NCBI GenBank assembly: GCA_016936655.1
Contig: JAFGXL010000035.1
Coordinates: forward strand, 1-64,000
Length of the DNA: 64,000 nucleotides
Direction of reading: 5' to 3'
Source of the DNA: Nitrospirota bacterium
GTDB lineage: Bacteria; Nitrospirota; Thermodesulfovibrionia; Thermodesulfovibrionales; Dissulfurispiraceae
The number at the start of each line of letters is the position of its first letter. Position 1 is the first letter of the stretch. Below, one piece after another: positions 36,180-45,878 of this stretch. The notes beneath the pieces are model-generated. The model had not been told where the DNA came from. It searched no databases and saw only the letters and a program-made list of their open reading frames with translations. Position numbers and translations under genes: made by a program.

Positions 36180-36912
36180 TCATCATCCTGCATATATTTT
36201 CGATCGCATCGGTGTAGCTGAAGAAGATATTCTGGAGGTCTGATTTGTGCGGTGATATGATTCCCTCTTTGATCTGAAGAGCTGTCTCGAATATGCTGGC
36301 ATTCATTCCTGATGTATTAATGAATTCAGAAACCACAGCATGTTTGTTAATAGGAGGCTTGCCGCCTTTCAGGTGGATTATTGCCCTCAAAAGGGGAATG
36401 CTGTTTTTAACACCGAATTTAATTATTTGCGGAATCTCGGATGTTTTTCCAAGATTGGATATAAACAGCCTTGTCAGGTTTATATGCAGAAGCCGTGCCT
36501 CACGTTCACACTGCAGCCTTAGATGATCTCTTTCTATCACAGAGCTGATTATGATATCTTCACCAAAAATTGTTTTGTGCATAAGTTTGTAGTTGAGAAA
36601 TTCAACGGGGAAAGCATCAACTGAAGACACAAGCTCATGCAGAGGCATCACAAGCGGGGCTGCCACGCTCTTTTTTGCATACTTTTTGCCAAGCGGAGCT
36701 ATTAACTTTATGATTTCAGGATCTGTTCTGTGAAGAGCAATTATGGAGTTGATGTCTGATTTGACTTCATCAAACTCATCTGTGGCTGCGCTGCCCACCA
36801 AATGTATTGAGTGGATGGATTTAGAGAAGTCGTTACTGAGTATGACTCCAAAAAAATCTTCTGATACAGAAACTACGCATTTGCTCAGCTGTTCTTTATT
36901 CGATATATTCAC
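36163..36912 (-). CDS. Nucleotidyltransferase-like protein of unknown function
   Basis: This 249-residue protein has HLVGSAATDEFDEVKSDIN near residues 36-54, resembling the GS...SD(I/L)D motif of the nucleotidyltransferase fold with Asn replacing the second Asp. It may be catalytically weak or inactive. The C-terminal half is helical (residues ~130-249), as in MNT/HEPN-type or regulatory proteins. It overlaps the TPM gene start, so it is first of an NTase-TPM-LemA unit, an unusual combination. Confidence 0.5.
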   Translation of the reverse strand: MNISNKEQLSKCVVSVSEDFFGVILSNDFSKSIHSIHLVGSAATDEFDEVKSDINSIIALHRTDPEIIKLIAPLGKKYAKKSVAAPLVMPLHELVSSVDAFPVEFLNYKLMHKTIFGEDIIISSVIERDHLRLQCEREARLLHINLTRLFISNLGKTSEIPQIIKFGVKNSIPLLRAIIHLKGGKPPINKHAVVSEFINTSGMNASIFETALQIKEGIISPHKSDLQNIFFSYTDAIENICRMMNDLHV

Positions 36913-36958
36913 GTTTCTAATTATAACAGCACCCGAACTTGTTTTAAAAATGTGTTCA

Positions 36959-36988
36959 TTGACAAACGGTAATATCCAAAACTATAAT
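36959..36988 (+). promoter_or_regulatory. Consensus sigma-70 promoter upstream of the DUF134 gene
   Basis: TTGACA (36959-36964), 18-base spacer, TATAAT (36983-36988). Both hexamers are perfect. The expected transcript start is near 36995, about 200 bases before the gene at 37197. Confidence 0.75.
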
Positions 36989-37006
36989 GTGCATATGCAC
37001 ATTATA
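36983..37006. promoter_or_regulatory. 24-bp perfect palindrome, candidate operator
   Basis: TATAATGTGCAT and its exact reverse complement lie head to head, covering the -10 box and the expected transcription start. A dimeric repressor bound here would block the promoter. The second arm places a TATAAT on the minus strand as well. The regulator is unknown; the DUF134 protein downstream is one candidate. Confidence 0.65.
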
Positions 37007-37157
37007 AGTATGTGTATTATCAGTATATACGTATGCTTTATGAGATGAAAATGAAGTTTGTGATTGCTTATATTTTTCATAGATAAATTGTTTACTCAAT
37101 GTTGTTAATCATTTTGATCAGTGCTGCGGCTGCAAAGTTCCTTCCAGCCGTTTTTTT
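36995..37157 (+). ncRNA. Possible short leader transcript or small RNA
   Basis: The interval between the promoter start site and an intrinsic terminator defines a ~160-base RNA ending 40 bases before the DUF134 start. It contains a 13-codon frame (37045-37086, MKMKFVIAYIFHR) with only a weak ribosome binding site. It may be an attenuated leader or an independent small RNA. No known RNA family is recognised. Confidence 0.3.
37127..37157 (+). terminator. Intrinsic terminator in the DUF134 leader
   Basis: CGGCTG (37127-37132) pairs with CAGCCG (37145-37150) across a 12-base loop, followed by seven T. It lies between a strong promoter and the gene it appears to serve. Confidence 0.65.
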
Positions 37158-37196
37158 AAATTTTAAATGAATTCAAATACAGGAGAGTGGGTTTAA

Positions 37197-37529
37197 ATGT
37201 CACCAAGATATAAAAAGCCGAGGAAATGTCACTGTCCCTATTCAGACATTAAAGGCAAGATGTTTAAACCAGTAGGCATACCGATTGAAGATCTTAAAAT
37301 TATAACTCTGTTTCATGATGAGCTGGAGGCTGTTAGTCTTTGTGACAATAAGGATCTTACACAGGAAGAGGCTGGACAGAAAATGGGAATATCCAGGGGT
37401 ACTGTGCAGAGGCTTTTGTCACGTGGCAGAAAGAAGATAATTCAAGTGATTGCTGAGCGGATGGCTTTGGAAATAGAGCCTGAAACAACGCAGTCTGCAT
37501 CATCCACAAAACGCAAGTCTAAAAAATAG
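37197..37529 (+). CDS. DUF134 family HTH protein
   Basis: This 110-residue protein begins SPRYKKPRKCHCPY, with paired Cys as in the DUF134 family. A sigma-70-region-4-like helix-turn-helix follows (LTQEEAGQKMGISRGTVQRLLSRGRKKI). It is a likely DNA-binding regulator; DUF134 targets are not well established. AGGAG upstream gives the start. The gene is convergent with emrB, 3 bases apart, and preceded by a promoter-palindrome-terminator leader. Confidence 0.8.
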   Translation: MSPRYKKPRKCHCPYSDIKGKMFKPVGIPIEDLKIITLFHDELEAVSLCDNKDLTQEEAGQKMGISRGTVQRLLSRGRKKIIQVIAERMALEIEPETTQSASSTKRKSKK

Positions 37530-37532
37530 CTC

Positions 37533-39065
37533 TCAATGCAGCGGCGGCTGGCTGCCGCTGCTGCTGCCTCTCTTCATTATCAGCACAAGCGGCAATATAG
37601 CTATCATAAGTATGCTCACAAGAAAAAAAGCGTCGTTAAATGATAGCATGGAAGCCTGCCTCATAAGCTCCTTATAGATTAGAGCTAGTCCACTATGTGC
37701 TGCTGATGAAGGCTCTGCTCCAACAGAGTTTAATGTGCTCTCGAGTCCGGATGCAGCCTGCTGGAACTGCTGATCATAAGGAGTAAGGTTTTCTGTCAGC
37801 CGGCTCTGGTGATATTGTGATCGTCTGGCCAGAACAGTTGTAACAAAAGCGACTCCGAAACTGCCGCCCAGATTTCTAAGGAGGTTATACATTGATGTTG
37901 CGTCACCCATATCTTCTTTGTGGATAGACGACATTGTTAGTGTAGTGAGTGGTATAAAGAGAAATCCCATGCCTATTCCGAGTAGTATTCTGGGCCAAAC
38001 TACAGTGGCAAGGTCAGCAGAGAGGTTAAACTGCGACATTGTATAGGTGGAGTAGGCGCATACAATAATCCCAGATGCGAGCAGCCATTTGGGATTAATT
38101 TTGTTTACCAATATGCCGGCAATAGGCATGGCTATCAGTGTGGCAATTCCCCCGGGGCCAAGCACAAATCCCGCAAGATATGATGTGTAGCCCATCAGTG
38201 ACTGCAGGTAGATTGGCAGAAGCACAATACTGCCGAAAAGATTGAAAAATGTGAAGAACATAACTGTGTTGCCTGCGCTGAATGATATATGTCTGAATAG
38301 CCTGAGATTGATGATCGGATGTTCTGCGTACAGTTCATTAATTATAAATGCTATCAGCGATACAGCAGATATAAATGCTAGAGCGATTATGAAGTGTGAA
38401 GAAAACCAGTCGTCCTGCTGTCCCTTATCCAATAAAATTTGGAGAGATCCAAGCCCTAATGTCAAAAGCGCAAGGCCTATGTAATCTATTTTCAGCCCTT
38501 TTTTCCTGAGATATGGGGGGTCAGTAATGAAAAAAAGAACCATGAACATTGATATAATTCCTATGGGAACATTTATAAAAAATATCCAGTGCCATGACCA
38601 GTTGTATGTGAGCCAGCCGCCCATGAGAGGTCCTATTATTGGCCCGAACATTATGCCGATGCCGAATACAGCCATCGCTATTCCATGCTGCCGCTGCGGG
38701 AATGTTTCAAGCAGTATGGACTGGGATATAGGCTGCATAGCTCCGCCGCCCAAACCTTGCAGTATCCTAAAAAATATAAGGCTCTGAAGATTCCATGCAG
38801 CGCCGCACATGAAAGAGCTGACTGTGAATAGGATAATTGAAAATATGAGGTATCTTTTTCTGCCGAATATTCTGCTGAGCCAGCCTGTCATCGGTATGAT
38901 TATCGCGTTGGAAACGAGGTAGGATGTTATAGTCCATGTAGATTCATCAATGCCCGCTGAAAGACTGCCTCTTATATGTTCTAGAGCGACATTAACAACA
39001 GATGTGTCGATAATCTCTATCAATGTAGGCAGCATTACTGTTAGCGCGATAATCCATTTGTTCAA
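37533..39065 (-). CDS. emrB: MFS drug exporter, DHA2 family, 14 helices
   Basis: This 510-residue protein has about 14 membrane helices and motif C-like GPIIGPLMGGWLTYNWSWHWIFFINVPIG, diagnostic for EmrB-type DHA2 transporters. Motif A-like GWLSRIFGRKRYL is also present. It works with an EmrA adaptor and TolC to export hydrophobic drugs across both membranes. The adaptor gene lies just upstream and a tolC homologue further up the same strand. Confidence 0.9.
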   Translation of the reverse strand: MNKWIIALTVMLPTLIEIIDTSVVNVALEHIRGSLSAGIDESTWTITSYLVSNAIIIPMTGWLSRIFGRKRYLIFSIILFTVSSFMCGAAWNLQSLIFFRILQGLGGGAMQPISQSILLETFPQRQHGIAMAVFGIGIMFGPIIGPLMGGWLTYNWSWHWIFFINVPIGIISMFMVLFFITDPPYLRKKGLKIDYIGLALLTLGLGSLQILLDKGQQDDWFSSHFIIALAFISAVSLIAFIINELYAEHPIINLRLFRHISFSAGNTVMFFTFFNLFGSIVLLPIYLQSLMGYTSYLAGFVLGPGGIATLIAMPIAGILVNKINPKWLLASGIIVCAYSTYTMSQFNLSADLATVVWPRILLGIGMGFLFIPLTTLTMSSIHKEDMGDATSMYNLLRNLGGSFGVAFVTTVLARRSQYHQSRLTENLTPYDQQFQQAASGLESTLNSVGAEPSSAAHSGLALIYKELMRQASMLSFNDAFFLVSILMIAILPLVLIMKRGSSSGSQPPLH

Positions 39066-39199
39066 ATGCGTTACCTCAGAAAGCTGTTTTTTCAGATTAG
39101 GTGGCTAATAAGTTTTTTACTCATTCTTGTGAAGCTTTTGTACGAGGGTCAGCCAAGGCGGAGAGAATGTGTGAAAAAATGACCCTGTAACTTTCGCAA

Positions 39200-40282
39200 T
39201 TATTCGATTATTATTGTCGGTACCACAGACATGCCTACTCGAAGTATATTTTCGTCAGCAGGCTTTTTAAACACGATTTTCACAGGTATCCGCTGCACTA
39301 TTTTTACATAGTTGCCTGTTGCGTTTTCAGGAGGGAAAAGTGAAAACGCTGCTCCAGTGCCCGCCATTATGCTCTCAACTCTGCCTTCAAAAGTCCTGTC
39401 CGGATACATATCCACTTTTATGCTGACCTTCTGTCCTGGCTTAACATTTTTAAGCTGAGTCTCTTTGTAGTTTGCTGTTATCCATATTTTGTGAAGTGGC
39501 ACAACAGCCATTAATGCCTGTCCTGGCTGCACATGGTTGCCGTTCTGAACTGATCTTTTTGTTATCAGTCCGTCTGCAGAAGAATAAATTTTTGTGTATG
39601 TTTCATTAAGCTTTGCTGTTTTTAGCTCGGTCTCGCTTTTAATTATCTCCGCTGCCTGCGCTTTCATTGCAGCAGCGTATTCGACTATAACAGCCTTGTG
39701 TGTATCAATTGATGACTTCGCTTTGGCTAGATTGTCTTCAGCTGCCTTTACTCTCGCTTTTGCCACATCATAGGCTGTCATCGCCTGCTCCTGCCTCTCT
39801 TTAGATACAGCGTCTTTCTTATAAAGCTCATCAGCTCTCTTCATGTCACGCTCTGCCTGCCTCATGTCAGCCTGCTGCTGGATTAGCAAAGCCTTTGCTG
39901 CCTCTGCAGAGAGTATTATCTCGTCTATTCGCTTCTTTACTGATTCATATGATGCTGATGCAGCCCCATATCTGGATTTGTTTACCGCAATAGCTGCTGA
40001 TGCCTCATGAACCCTTGCCTGATAGTCTTCTGGATTTATAGAGATAAGCAGATCTCCGAGCTTTACATATTGATTGTCTTTTACATGTATAGCTTTGACT
40101 GTGCCGGGTACTTTTGAGGCAATAGTATGGATATCAGCATCTATAAAAGCGTCATCAGTAGATATGTGTGATGTGGAGTATCTTAAATATATTGCCAGCG
40201 CTGCAATGCTTATAATTACTAACAGCCCTAGTGTAATGAATGCGATTTTTTTTCTTTTTCCGTTAACTGCATTTTCATCCAT
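39200..40282 (-). CDS. emrA: EmrA/HlyD-type membrane-fusion protein
   Basis: This 360-residue protein has a cytoplasmic basic start, one membrane helix (IAFITLGLLVIISIAALAIY) and STDDAFIDADIHTIASKVPG typical of EmrA. A long coiled-coil hairpin (residues ~85-215) and barrel domains (LITKRSVQNGNHVQPGQAL) follow. It connects EmrB with the outer-membrane channel. A 134-base AT-rich gap without a clear feature separates it from emrB. Confidence 0.9.
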   Translation of the reverse strand: MDENAVNGKRKKIAFITLGLLVIISIAALAIYLRYSTSHISTDDAFIDADIHTIASKVPGTVKAIHVKDNQYVKLGDLLISINPEDYQARVHEASAAIAVNKSRYGAASASYESVKKRIDEIILSAEAAKALLIQQQADMRQAERDMKRADELYKKDAVSKERQEQAMTAYDVAKARVKAAEDNLAKAKSSIDTHKAVIVEYAAAMKAQAAEIIKSETELKTAKLNETYTKIYSSADGLITKRSVQNGNHVQPGQALMAVVPLHKIWITANYKETQLKNVKPGQKVSIKVDMYPDRTFEGRVESIMAGTGAAFSLFPPENATGNYVKIVQRIPVKIVFKKPADENILRVGMSVVPTIIIE

Positions 40283-40324
40283 ATTATAATCCTCCAGTAC
40301 AGGAAGCTAACGCATATTTACGCA

Positions 40325-43300
40325 TCAAACAGATTTAGCACTTTTAGCTTTTGCTCTCTTTCTCACCTTTATTGAAGCCAGTCTGTTCTGGAATGAATCT
40401 AAATATATGAAAATAACCGGAGTTATGTAGAGAGTAAGAACCTGAGAAAAGAGCAGCCCTCCTACAACAGCCAGTCCAAGAGGCTGCCTAGACTCTGCGC
40501 TTGCCCCTATACTCATAGCTATGGGCAGTGTGCCCATCAGGGCAGCCATAGTAGTCATCATTATGGGTCTGAATCTTACAATAGCTCCCTGGTAAATCGC
40601 ATCAAAAGCGCTCTTATTCTCATTGCGCTGTGCATCAAGGGCAAAGTCAATCATCATGATAGCGTTTTTCTTTACTATGCCTATCAGCATTATCACTCCG
40701 ACAAATGCGTATATGTTGAGGTCTATGCCGAAGATTATAAGTGTAATGAGCGCGCCGAATGCTGCTGACGGCAGACCTGAAAGAATAGTGATTGGGTGGA
40801 TAAAACTTTCATAAAGTATACCGAGCACGATATAAATTATTATTATTGAGAGTATAAGCAGCAGCCAGAGACCCTTCATAGATGATTGAAAAGCTTGTGC
40901 AGAACCCTGAAAACTTGTGCTTATTGAGTCGGGCAGATTCTCTTTTGCGAGCTTTTCTACTGCTGCCACAGCTGTGCCTAGAGACACGCCTTCTTTAAGG
41001 TCAAATGATATTGTTACAGAAGGAAGCTGACCCAGGTGGTTGACTGTGAGGGGACCTACAGCGCTGCGAGCTTTAACCAGCGTGTTAAGAGGCACAAGCT
41101 GGCCTGTGTCTGATTTAACATAGAGTTTTGACAGAGCTGCCGGGTCTTTTTGAAATTCCGGTTTCAGCTCCATAATAACCTGGTACTGGTTGTTTGGCGC
41201 GTAGATTGTAGATATCTGTCGCGAACCAAATGCTGTATACAGGGCATCTTCAATCTGGTGAGCATTTATGCCAAGAGCTGATGCTTGATCGCGGTTTATC
41301 TCAAGATTCAGCTGCGGATTTTTTATCTCAAGATCGCTAGTTATCTGCTGTACCTGCGGCAGTTCCTTCATCCTTTTTTCAAAATCCACTGCAGAAATGT
41401 AGAGCTGAGCTATGTCAGGGCTCTGCAGAGTAAACTGGTACTGGCTCTTTGTCAGCTGTCCGCCAATTCTTATTGGAGGCGGATTCTGGAGAAATACCTG
41501 AATGCCGGGAATGCCGGAGAACTGCGGTCTCAGTTTCTGCACTATCTGATCCGCATTCATGGATCTTTCATGTCTGGGTTTAAGGTCTATGAACAAGCGT
41601 CCTGCATTGGATGTTGGATTAGGACCTCCGGCGCCGACGCTTGACATGAATGACTTCACATTAGGATCTTTTGCAACTATGGCTGCAACAGCCTGCTGAT
41701 GTTCCTTGAGCGATTCAAAAGATATCCCCTGTTGTGCTTCTGTGAACCCTACGATCATTCCTATGTCATCTGACGGAAGGAAGCCCATAGGCATTCCTTT
41801 GAACAGAAATATTGTTGCAACCAGGATCAGTAATGAGAATACAAGCACAGAAAAACGGTGGCGGAGAGTGAATTTCAGGCTAACTTCGTAATAGCGATGC
41901 ATTATGTCAAAGCCTTTTTCAAGGAACTGGTAAGCACGGCCATGCTTTTCCTCTTCTTTGTGAGGTTTAAGAAACCTGCTGCATAGCATTGGAGTGAGAG
42001 TAAGGGAAACAAGTCCAGATATAAGAATCGCCATGCTTATAGTTAATGCAAATTCATGCAGAAGCCTGCCAAGTATTCCACCCATAAAGAGCACAGGGAA
42101 AAATACCGCAACAAGAGAGAGCGTCATTGATATGATGGTAAAGCCGATCTCTCTTGAGCCCCTGAGTGCAGCTTCGAATACCTTCTCTCCTTTTTCCATA
42201 TGCCGCACGATGTTTTCGAGCATGACTATCGCGTCATCAACAACAAAACCGACAGAAAGCGTAAGAGCCATCAGGGAGAGATTGTTTATGCTGAACCCCA
42301 TAAGATACATTGCTGCGAAAGATCCTATTATTGATATTGGCAATGCGAGACTTGGGATTATGGTAGCTGAAAGGTTTCTAAGGAAAAGAAATATAACCAT
42401 AACAACCAGAGCGACAGTCAGAGCCAGAGTGAATTTTATTTCTGATACAGAATCGCGGATTGTGAGAGATCTGTCATAACGTATATGCAGCTCTACTGAT
42501 GCAGGGATCTGCGACTTTAATTTAGGGAGCAGTGCCTTGATTGAATCAACAACTTTAATAGTATTTGTTCCGGGCTGTTTTTGTATAGCCAGAACTATGC
42601 CTCTTGTATCGTTGTACCATGCTGCTATTTTGTTGTTCTCTACATCATCTATAACCCTGCCGATTTCATTTAACCTTACAGGGTTTCCATTTCTGTATGC
42701 AACTATAAGAGGTCTGTATGCAGCTGCATTATACAGCTGGCCGATTGTCTGTATTGTGTATGCTTTGTGGGAGCCGTCCAGTGTGCCTGTAGGAAGGTTT
42801 ACATTGCCTTTCGCCACAGATGCTGCAATCTCATCAAGTCCAATCCCCTTCGATGATAGCGCATCAGGATCCAGCTGAGCCCTTACAGCATATTTCTGTG
42901 AACCGTAAATCATAACCTGTGCCACGCCATTGACCATTGAAATCCTCTGCGCAAGCATTGTGTCGGCATATTCATGCACCTGAGAAAGTGGCAGTGTCTT
43001 TGAGGTGAGGGCTAGATAGAATACAGGCTGGTCTGCAGGATTTACCTTTCTGTAGGATGGAGGTGTAGGCATATCAGCAGGCAGCTGTTTTTGTGCCATT
43101 GAGATCATTGACTGCACGTCTTGAGCAGCAGCATCTATATCTTTTTCGAGTGAGAACTGGAGAGTTATCTGCGTTAGGCCGAGAGCGCTTCTTGATGTCA
43201 TCGAGTCCACGCCTGAAATTGTTGAAAACTGTCGTTCCAGCGGTGTTGCAACAGCAGAAGCCATGGTTTCCGGACTTGCTCCAGGCAGGCTTGCTGTAAC

Positions 43301-43438
43301 CTGTATTGTAGGAAAGTCGACATTAGGCAGATCACTTACAGGCAATAGGGTGTATGCAAAAATTCCGAATATGAGTATGGCCAGCATGACAAGTGTTGTC
43401 ATTACCGGTCTGCGTATGCAGAGTTCAGATATATTCAC
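40325..43438 (-). CDS. RND multidrug efflux pump, AcrB/MdtBC type
   Basis: This 1037-residue HAE1-type transporter begins MNISELCIRRPVMTTLVMLAI. It has 12 membrane helices, two large periplasmic loops and the proton-relay region LSVGFVVDDAIVMLENIVRH (Asp-Asp in helix 4). The sequence looks intact over its full length. It overlaps the adaptor frame by 4 bases. Substrates are probably hydrophobic drugs or detergents; sequence does not decide. Confidence 0.92.
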   Translation of the reverse strand: MNISELCIRRPVMTTLVMLAILIFGIFAYTLLPVSDLPNVDFPTIQVTASLPGASPETMASAVATPLERQFSTISGVDSMTSRSALGLTQITLQFSLEKDIDAAAQDVQSMISMAQKQLPADMPTPPSYRKVNPADQPVFYLALTSKTLPLSQVHEYADTMLAQRISMVNGVAQVMIYGSQKYAVRAQLDPDALSSKGIGLDEIAASVAKGNVNLPTGTLDGSHKAYTIQTIGQLYNAAAYRPLIVAYRNGNPVRLNEIGRVIDDVENNKIAAWYNDTRGIVLAIQKQPGTNTIKVVDSIKALLPKLKSQIPASVELHIRYDRSLTIRDSVSEIKFTLALTVALVVMVIFLFLRNLSATIIPSLALPISIIGSFAAMYLMGFSINNLSLMALTLSVGFVVDDAIVMLENIVRHMEKGEKVFEAALRGSREIGFTIISMTLSLVAVFFPVLFMGGILGRLLHEFALTISMAILISGLVSLTLTPMLCSRFLKPHKEEEKHGRAYQFLEKGFDIMHRYYEVSLKFTLRHRFSVLVFSLLILVATIFLFKGMPMGFLPSDDIGMIVGFTEAQQGISFESLKEHQQAVAAIVAKDPNVKSFMSSVGAGGPNPTSNAGRLFIDLKPRHERSMNADQIVQKLRPQFSGIPGIQVFLQNPPPIRIGGQLTKSQYQFTLQSPDIAQLYISAVDFEKRMKELPQVQQITSDLEIKNPQLNLEINRDQASALGINAHQIEDALYTAFGSRQISTIYAPNNQYQVIMELKPEFQKDPAALSKLYVKSDTGQLVPLNTLVKARSAVGPLTVNHLGQLPSVTISFDLKEGVSLGTAVAAVEKLAKENLPDSISTSFQGSAQAFQSSMKGLWLLLILSIIIIYIVLGILYESFIHPITILSGLPSAAFGALITLIIFGIDLNIYAFVGVIMLIGIVKKNAIMMIDFALDAQRNENKSAFDAIYQGAIVRFRPIMMTTMAALMGTLPIAMSIGASAESRQPLGLAVVGGLLFSQVLTLYITPVIFIYLDSFQNRLASIKVRKRAKAKSAKSV

Positions 43439-44577
43439 TTGCCTGCTCCTGTTTGGGATATTGCCGTTTTGACCGCAACCTTTGTATCTTGAACAAGTTT
43501 GATCTGACCGTCTATTACAACCTGCTCATTCTGTTTTATGCCTTCGGCTACGACAGTCTCATTGTTATGAACAGCGGATGTTTTTACCTGACGCACCTCT
43601 GCGGTCATGTCTGGTTTTATTACAAATACATATTGTCCCTGCTGGCCTGTCATTACTGCCTGTGAAGGCACGGTAACAGCATTCTTTATTGTTGATAGCT
43701 TTAGAGATGCCTCTGCAAATTGTCCCGGCCAAAGCCTTCTGTCACTGTTTGTGAACAGCGCCTTCAGTTTAATAGTGCCGGTCTCTTTGTCTACTGTATT
43801 GTCAATAAATATAAGTTTCCCTTCAACAGGTTTTTTGTCTTCTCCAGAAGGCGTTGCTGTAACTTTTAGCCCTCCAAATGTTGAGTAGCTCTTGATTTCT
43901 TGAAGATATTTTTCAGCAATAGCAAAATTAAGATATACAGGCTATATCTGGTGTAGTACAACCATCGCCTTGTCATCGTTTGCTTTTACAACATTGCCTT
44001 GATGCACAAGATAGTTTCCTGTTTTTGCTGTGATCGGAGAGTAGATGTAGCAGTAACTGAGCTGTACCTTGGCGTTTTCTACAGCAGCCTTGTCTGCCGT
44101 TACTACAGCCTCCAGAGCCTCAGCATTTGTTCTGTACTGTTCATACTGCGATTGCGCAACGTAACCCTTTTTTACGAGCTCTTCATATCTTTTTGCGTCA
44201 GCTTTTGCATTGTTAAGCTGCGCTGTATCTCTTGCTAGAGCAGCCTCTGCCTGTCTGAGGGCTGCTTCAAAAGGTCTTGGGTCAATCGTAAACAGCAGAG
44301 CCCCTTTTGCTACCTCCTGTCCCTCTTTGAAGTGCACTTTGATTAGCTGGCCATTTATCTGCGACTTTACAGATACAACAGAATATGCCTCAATATTTCC
44401 AATGGCATGCAGCTCAAGAGGAATATCCTTAATTGATGCTTTTGCAACGATTACTGGAGCTGGCGGCTGCTTTGGTTTTGGCTTCTCTTTTGAGCATCCT
44501 GCAAAGATCATAAGTGAGAATATACATAGTGCAGATGCAGAAATACAGCTGATGTTTTTCATGCTCAAAAGCCTCAT
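43435..44577 (-). pseudogene. RND periplasmic adaptor (MdtA/AcrA-like) interrupted by an in-frame amber codon
   Basis: The region reads as one 380-residue adaptor frame except for TAG at codon 212 (complement of 43942-43944). Before it: lipoprotein signal with lipobox FAGC, lipoyl/barrel start VSVKSQINGQLIKVHF, coiled coil, ending VVLHQI. After it the same frame continues (PVYLNFAIAEKYL, PSGEDKKPVEGKL, LWPGQFAEASLKL) to GAGK. Related adaptors have a sense codon here (NQI-x-P pattern); CAG to TAG is one base change. The truncated 211-residue product would lack part of the barrel and the membrane-proximal domain. It may be a real nonsense mutation, a sequencing error or a readthrough codon. Confidence 0.85.
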
Positions 44578-45878
44578 TATTTAACCCCCATAGCTTTTTC
44601 GAGATTGGACTGTGCGATTTTATAGTCATAAAGCGCGGCTGTATGTGCTGTCTTTGCGTTTGAATAGGTTGTGAGCGCGTCTGTCACCTCAATAGGGCTG
44701 CCGACTCCTGCATTGTATCTGCCTTTTGCGATCTCTAGATTCTCGTCTGCTTGTCTTACAGTAAGCTCTGCTGCAGTTATCCTCTCTTCTGCTTCGTTGA
44801 GGTTGAGCATAGCTTGCTGCACCTCCAGCAGAATGTCCTGCTTGACCGCATCCTCATTCGCCTTTGCGAGTCTCATGGATGCCTTTGCCTCCTCAATCTG
44901 GTGTTTTGTCAAAAAACCGCTGAAGATAGGAAATGTGATGGCAGCTCCTACATTCCATGAGTTGTCTGGTGAAAGGTTGTCTCCAGCTTTTGTGTACGAA
45001 GCTATTCCTGTAACAGCAGGGTAGTAGCCTTTTTGAGCAAGCTCTATATTCTTTTCAGCAGCCTTCTGTTTTATGCTCATAGATTTGAGATCAGGTCTGT
45101 TCGCCAGAGCCTTGTTGATCGCTTTAGGGAGTGTAAGTTCGTACTTTTTAAAGCCGAGTATATTGATCAGTTTGAACTCCGGAGCTTGGGGCTGCCCCAT
45201 TGCTGTTTTTAGACTGATCCAGCTTAGTCTGAAGCTGTTTTCAGCTTTTATAAGGTTAAGCTTTGCATTACTAAGATCGACTTCTGCTTTTGTAACATCG
45301 AATTTTGGCTTCAGTCCTACCTCAAACATCTTTACAGCGATATCAAGATGTTCCTTGTACTGCTTAACAACATCTAGTGCAAGATCCCTGTTTTTTTCTG
45401 TCTGAAGAACATTAAAGTATGCTTGTTTTACATTTGCAGTTATCTGCTGCGCTGCGTTAACCAGATCCATTGATGAGGATTCGTACAGCAGCTCCTGTAT
45501 ATTCACTTGGGCTGCTGTTTTACCGAAGTCATAAATATTCTGTTTTAATGTGGCGCTTGATGTATATTCGCCTCTTCTTTTTGAGCTGTTGTTTTCCGGT
45601 GAGAAGCGGTTTGCACCGGCAGAAAGGTCGATCTGAGGATAGTATGACGACGAGGCCTGCCCGATTTTGGACTTTGATATGTCTGCGCTGCTGATGGCTG
45701 CTGCTATTTGAGGGTTGCTCCTTAGGGCAATATCGACAGCCCTTTGAAGGCTTATAACCTCTGATGCTGATATTAGGGATGAAGCGTTCTTGTCTTCAGT
45801 ATATGCTGGCTGTACTTTAAGCGCCGATAATATGATTACAAAAAATATTAGCAGACAATGTCCTAAATTTCTGTTCAT
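44577..45878 (-). CDS. tolC: TolC-family outer-membrane efflux protein
   Basis: This 433-residue protein has a signal peptide (HCLLIFFVIILSALKVQPAYT) and two OEP repeats with long helices (VISLQRAVDIALRSNPQIAAA, LTLPKAINKALANRPDLKSM). It forms the outer-membrane duct for the RND and Emr systems encoded downstream. Its stop overlaps the adaptor start and its start overlaps the tetR stop (ATGA). Confidence 0.92.
   Translation of the reverse strand: MNRNLGHCLLIFFVIILSALKVQPAYTEDKNASSLISASEVISLQRAVDIALRSNPQIAAAISSADISKSKIGQASSSYYPQIDLSAGANRFSPENNSSKRRGEYTSSATLKQNIYDFGKTAAQVNIQELLYESSSMDLVNAAQQITANVKQAYFNVLQTEKNRDLALDVVKQYKEHLDIAVKMFEVGLKPKFDVTKAEVDLSNAKLNLIKAENSFRLSWISLKTAMGQPQAPEFKLINILGFKKYELTLPKAINKALANRPDLKSMSIKQKAAEKNIELAQKGYYPAVTGIASYTKAGDNLSPDNSWNVGAAITFPIFSGFLTKHQIEEAKASMRLAKANEDAVKQDILLEVQQAMLNLNEAEERITAAELTVRQADENLEIAKGRYNAGVGSPIEVTDALTTYSNAKTAHTAALYDYKIAQSNLEKAMGVK

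Noticed and set aside
41994..42479. 161-codon frame antisense to the RND pump
   Set aside because: It is a shadow of the hydrophobic coding sequence on the other strand; the pump frame is complete and conserved.
43942..43944. Pyrrolysine reading of the amber codon
   Set aside because: No pyl genes or specific signal are visible; a CAG-to-TAG change is the simpler explanation.
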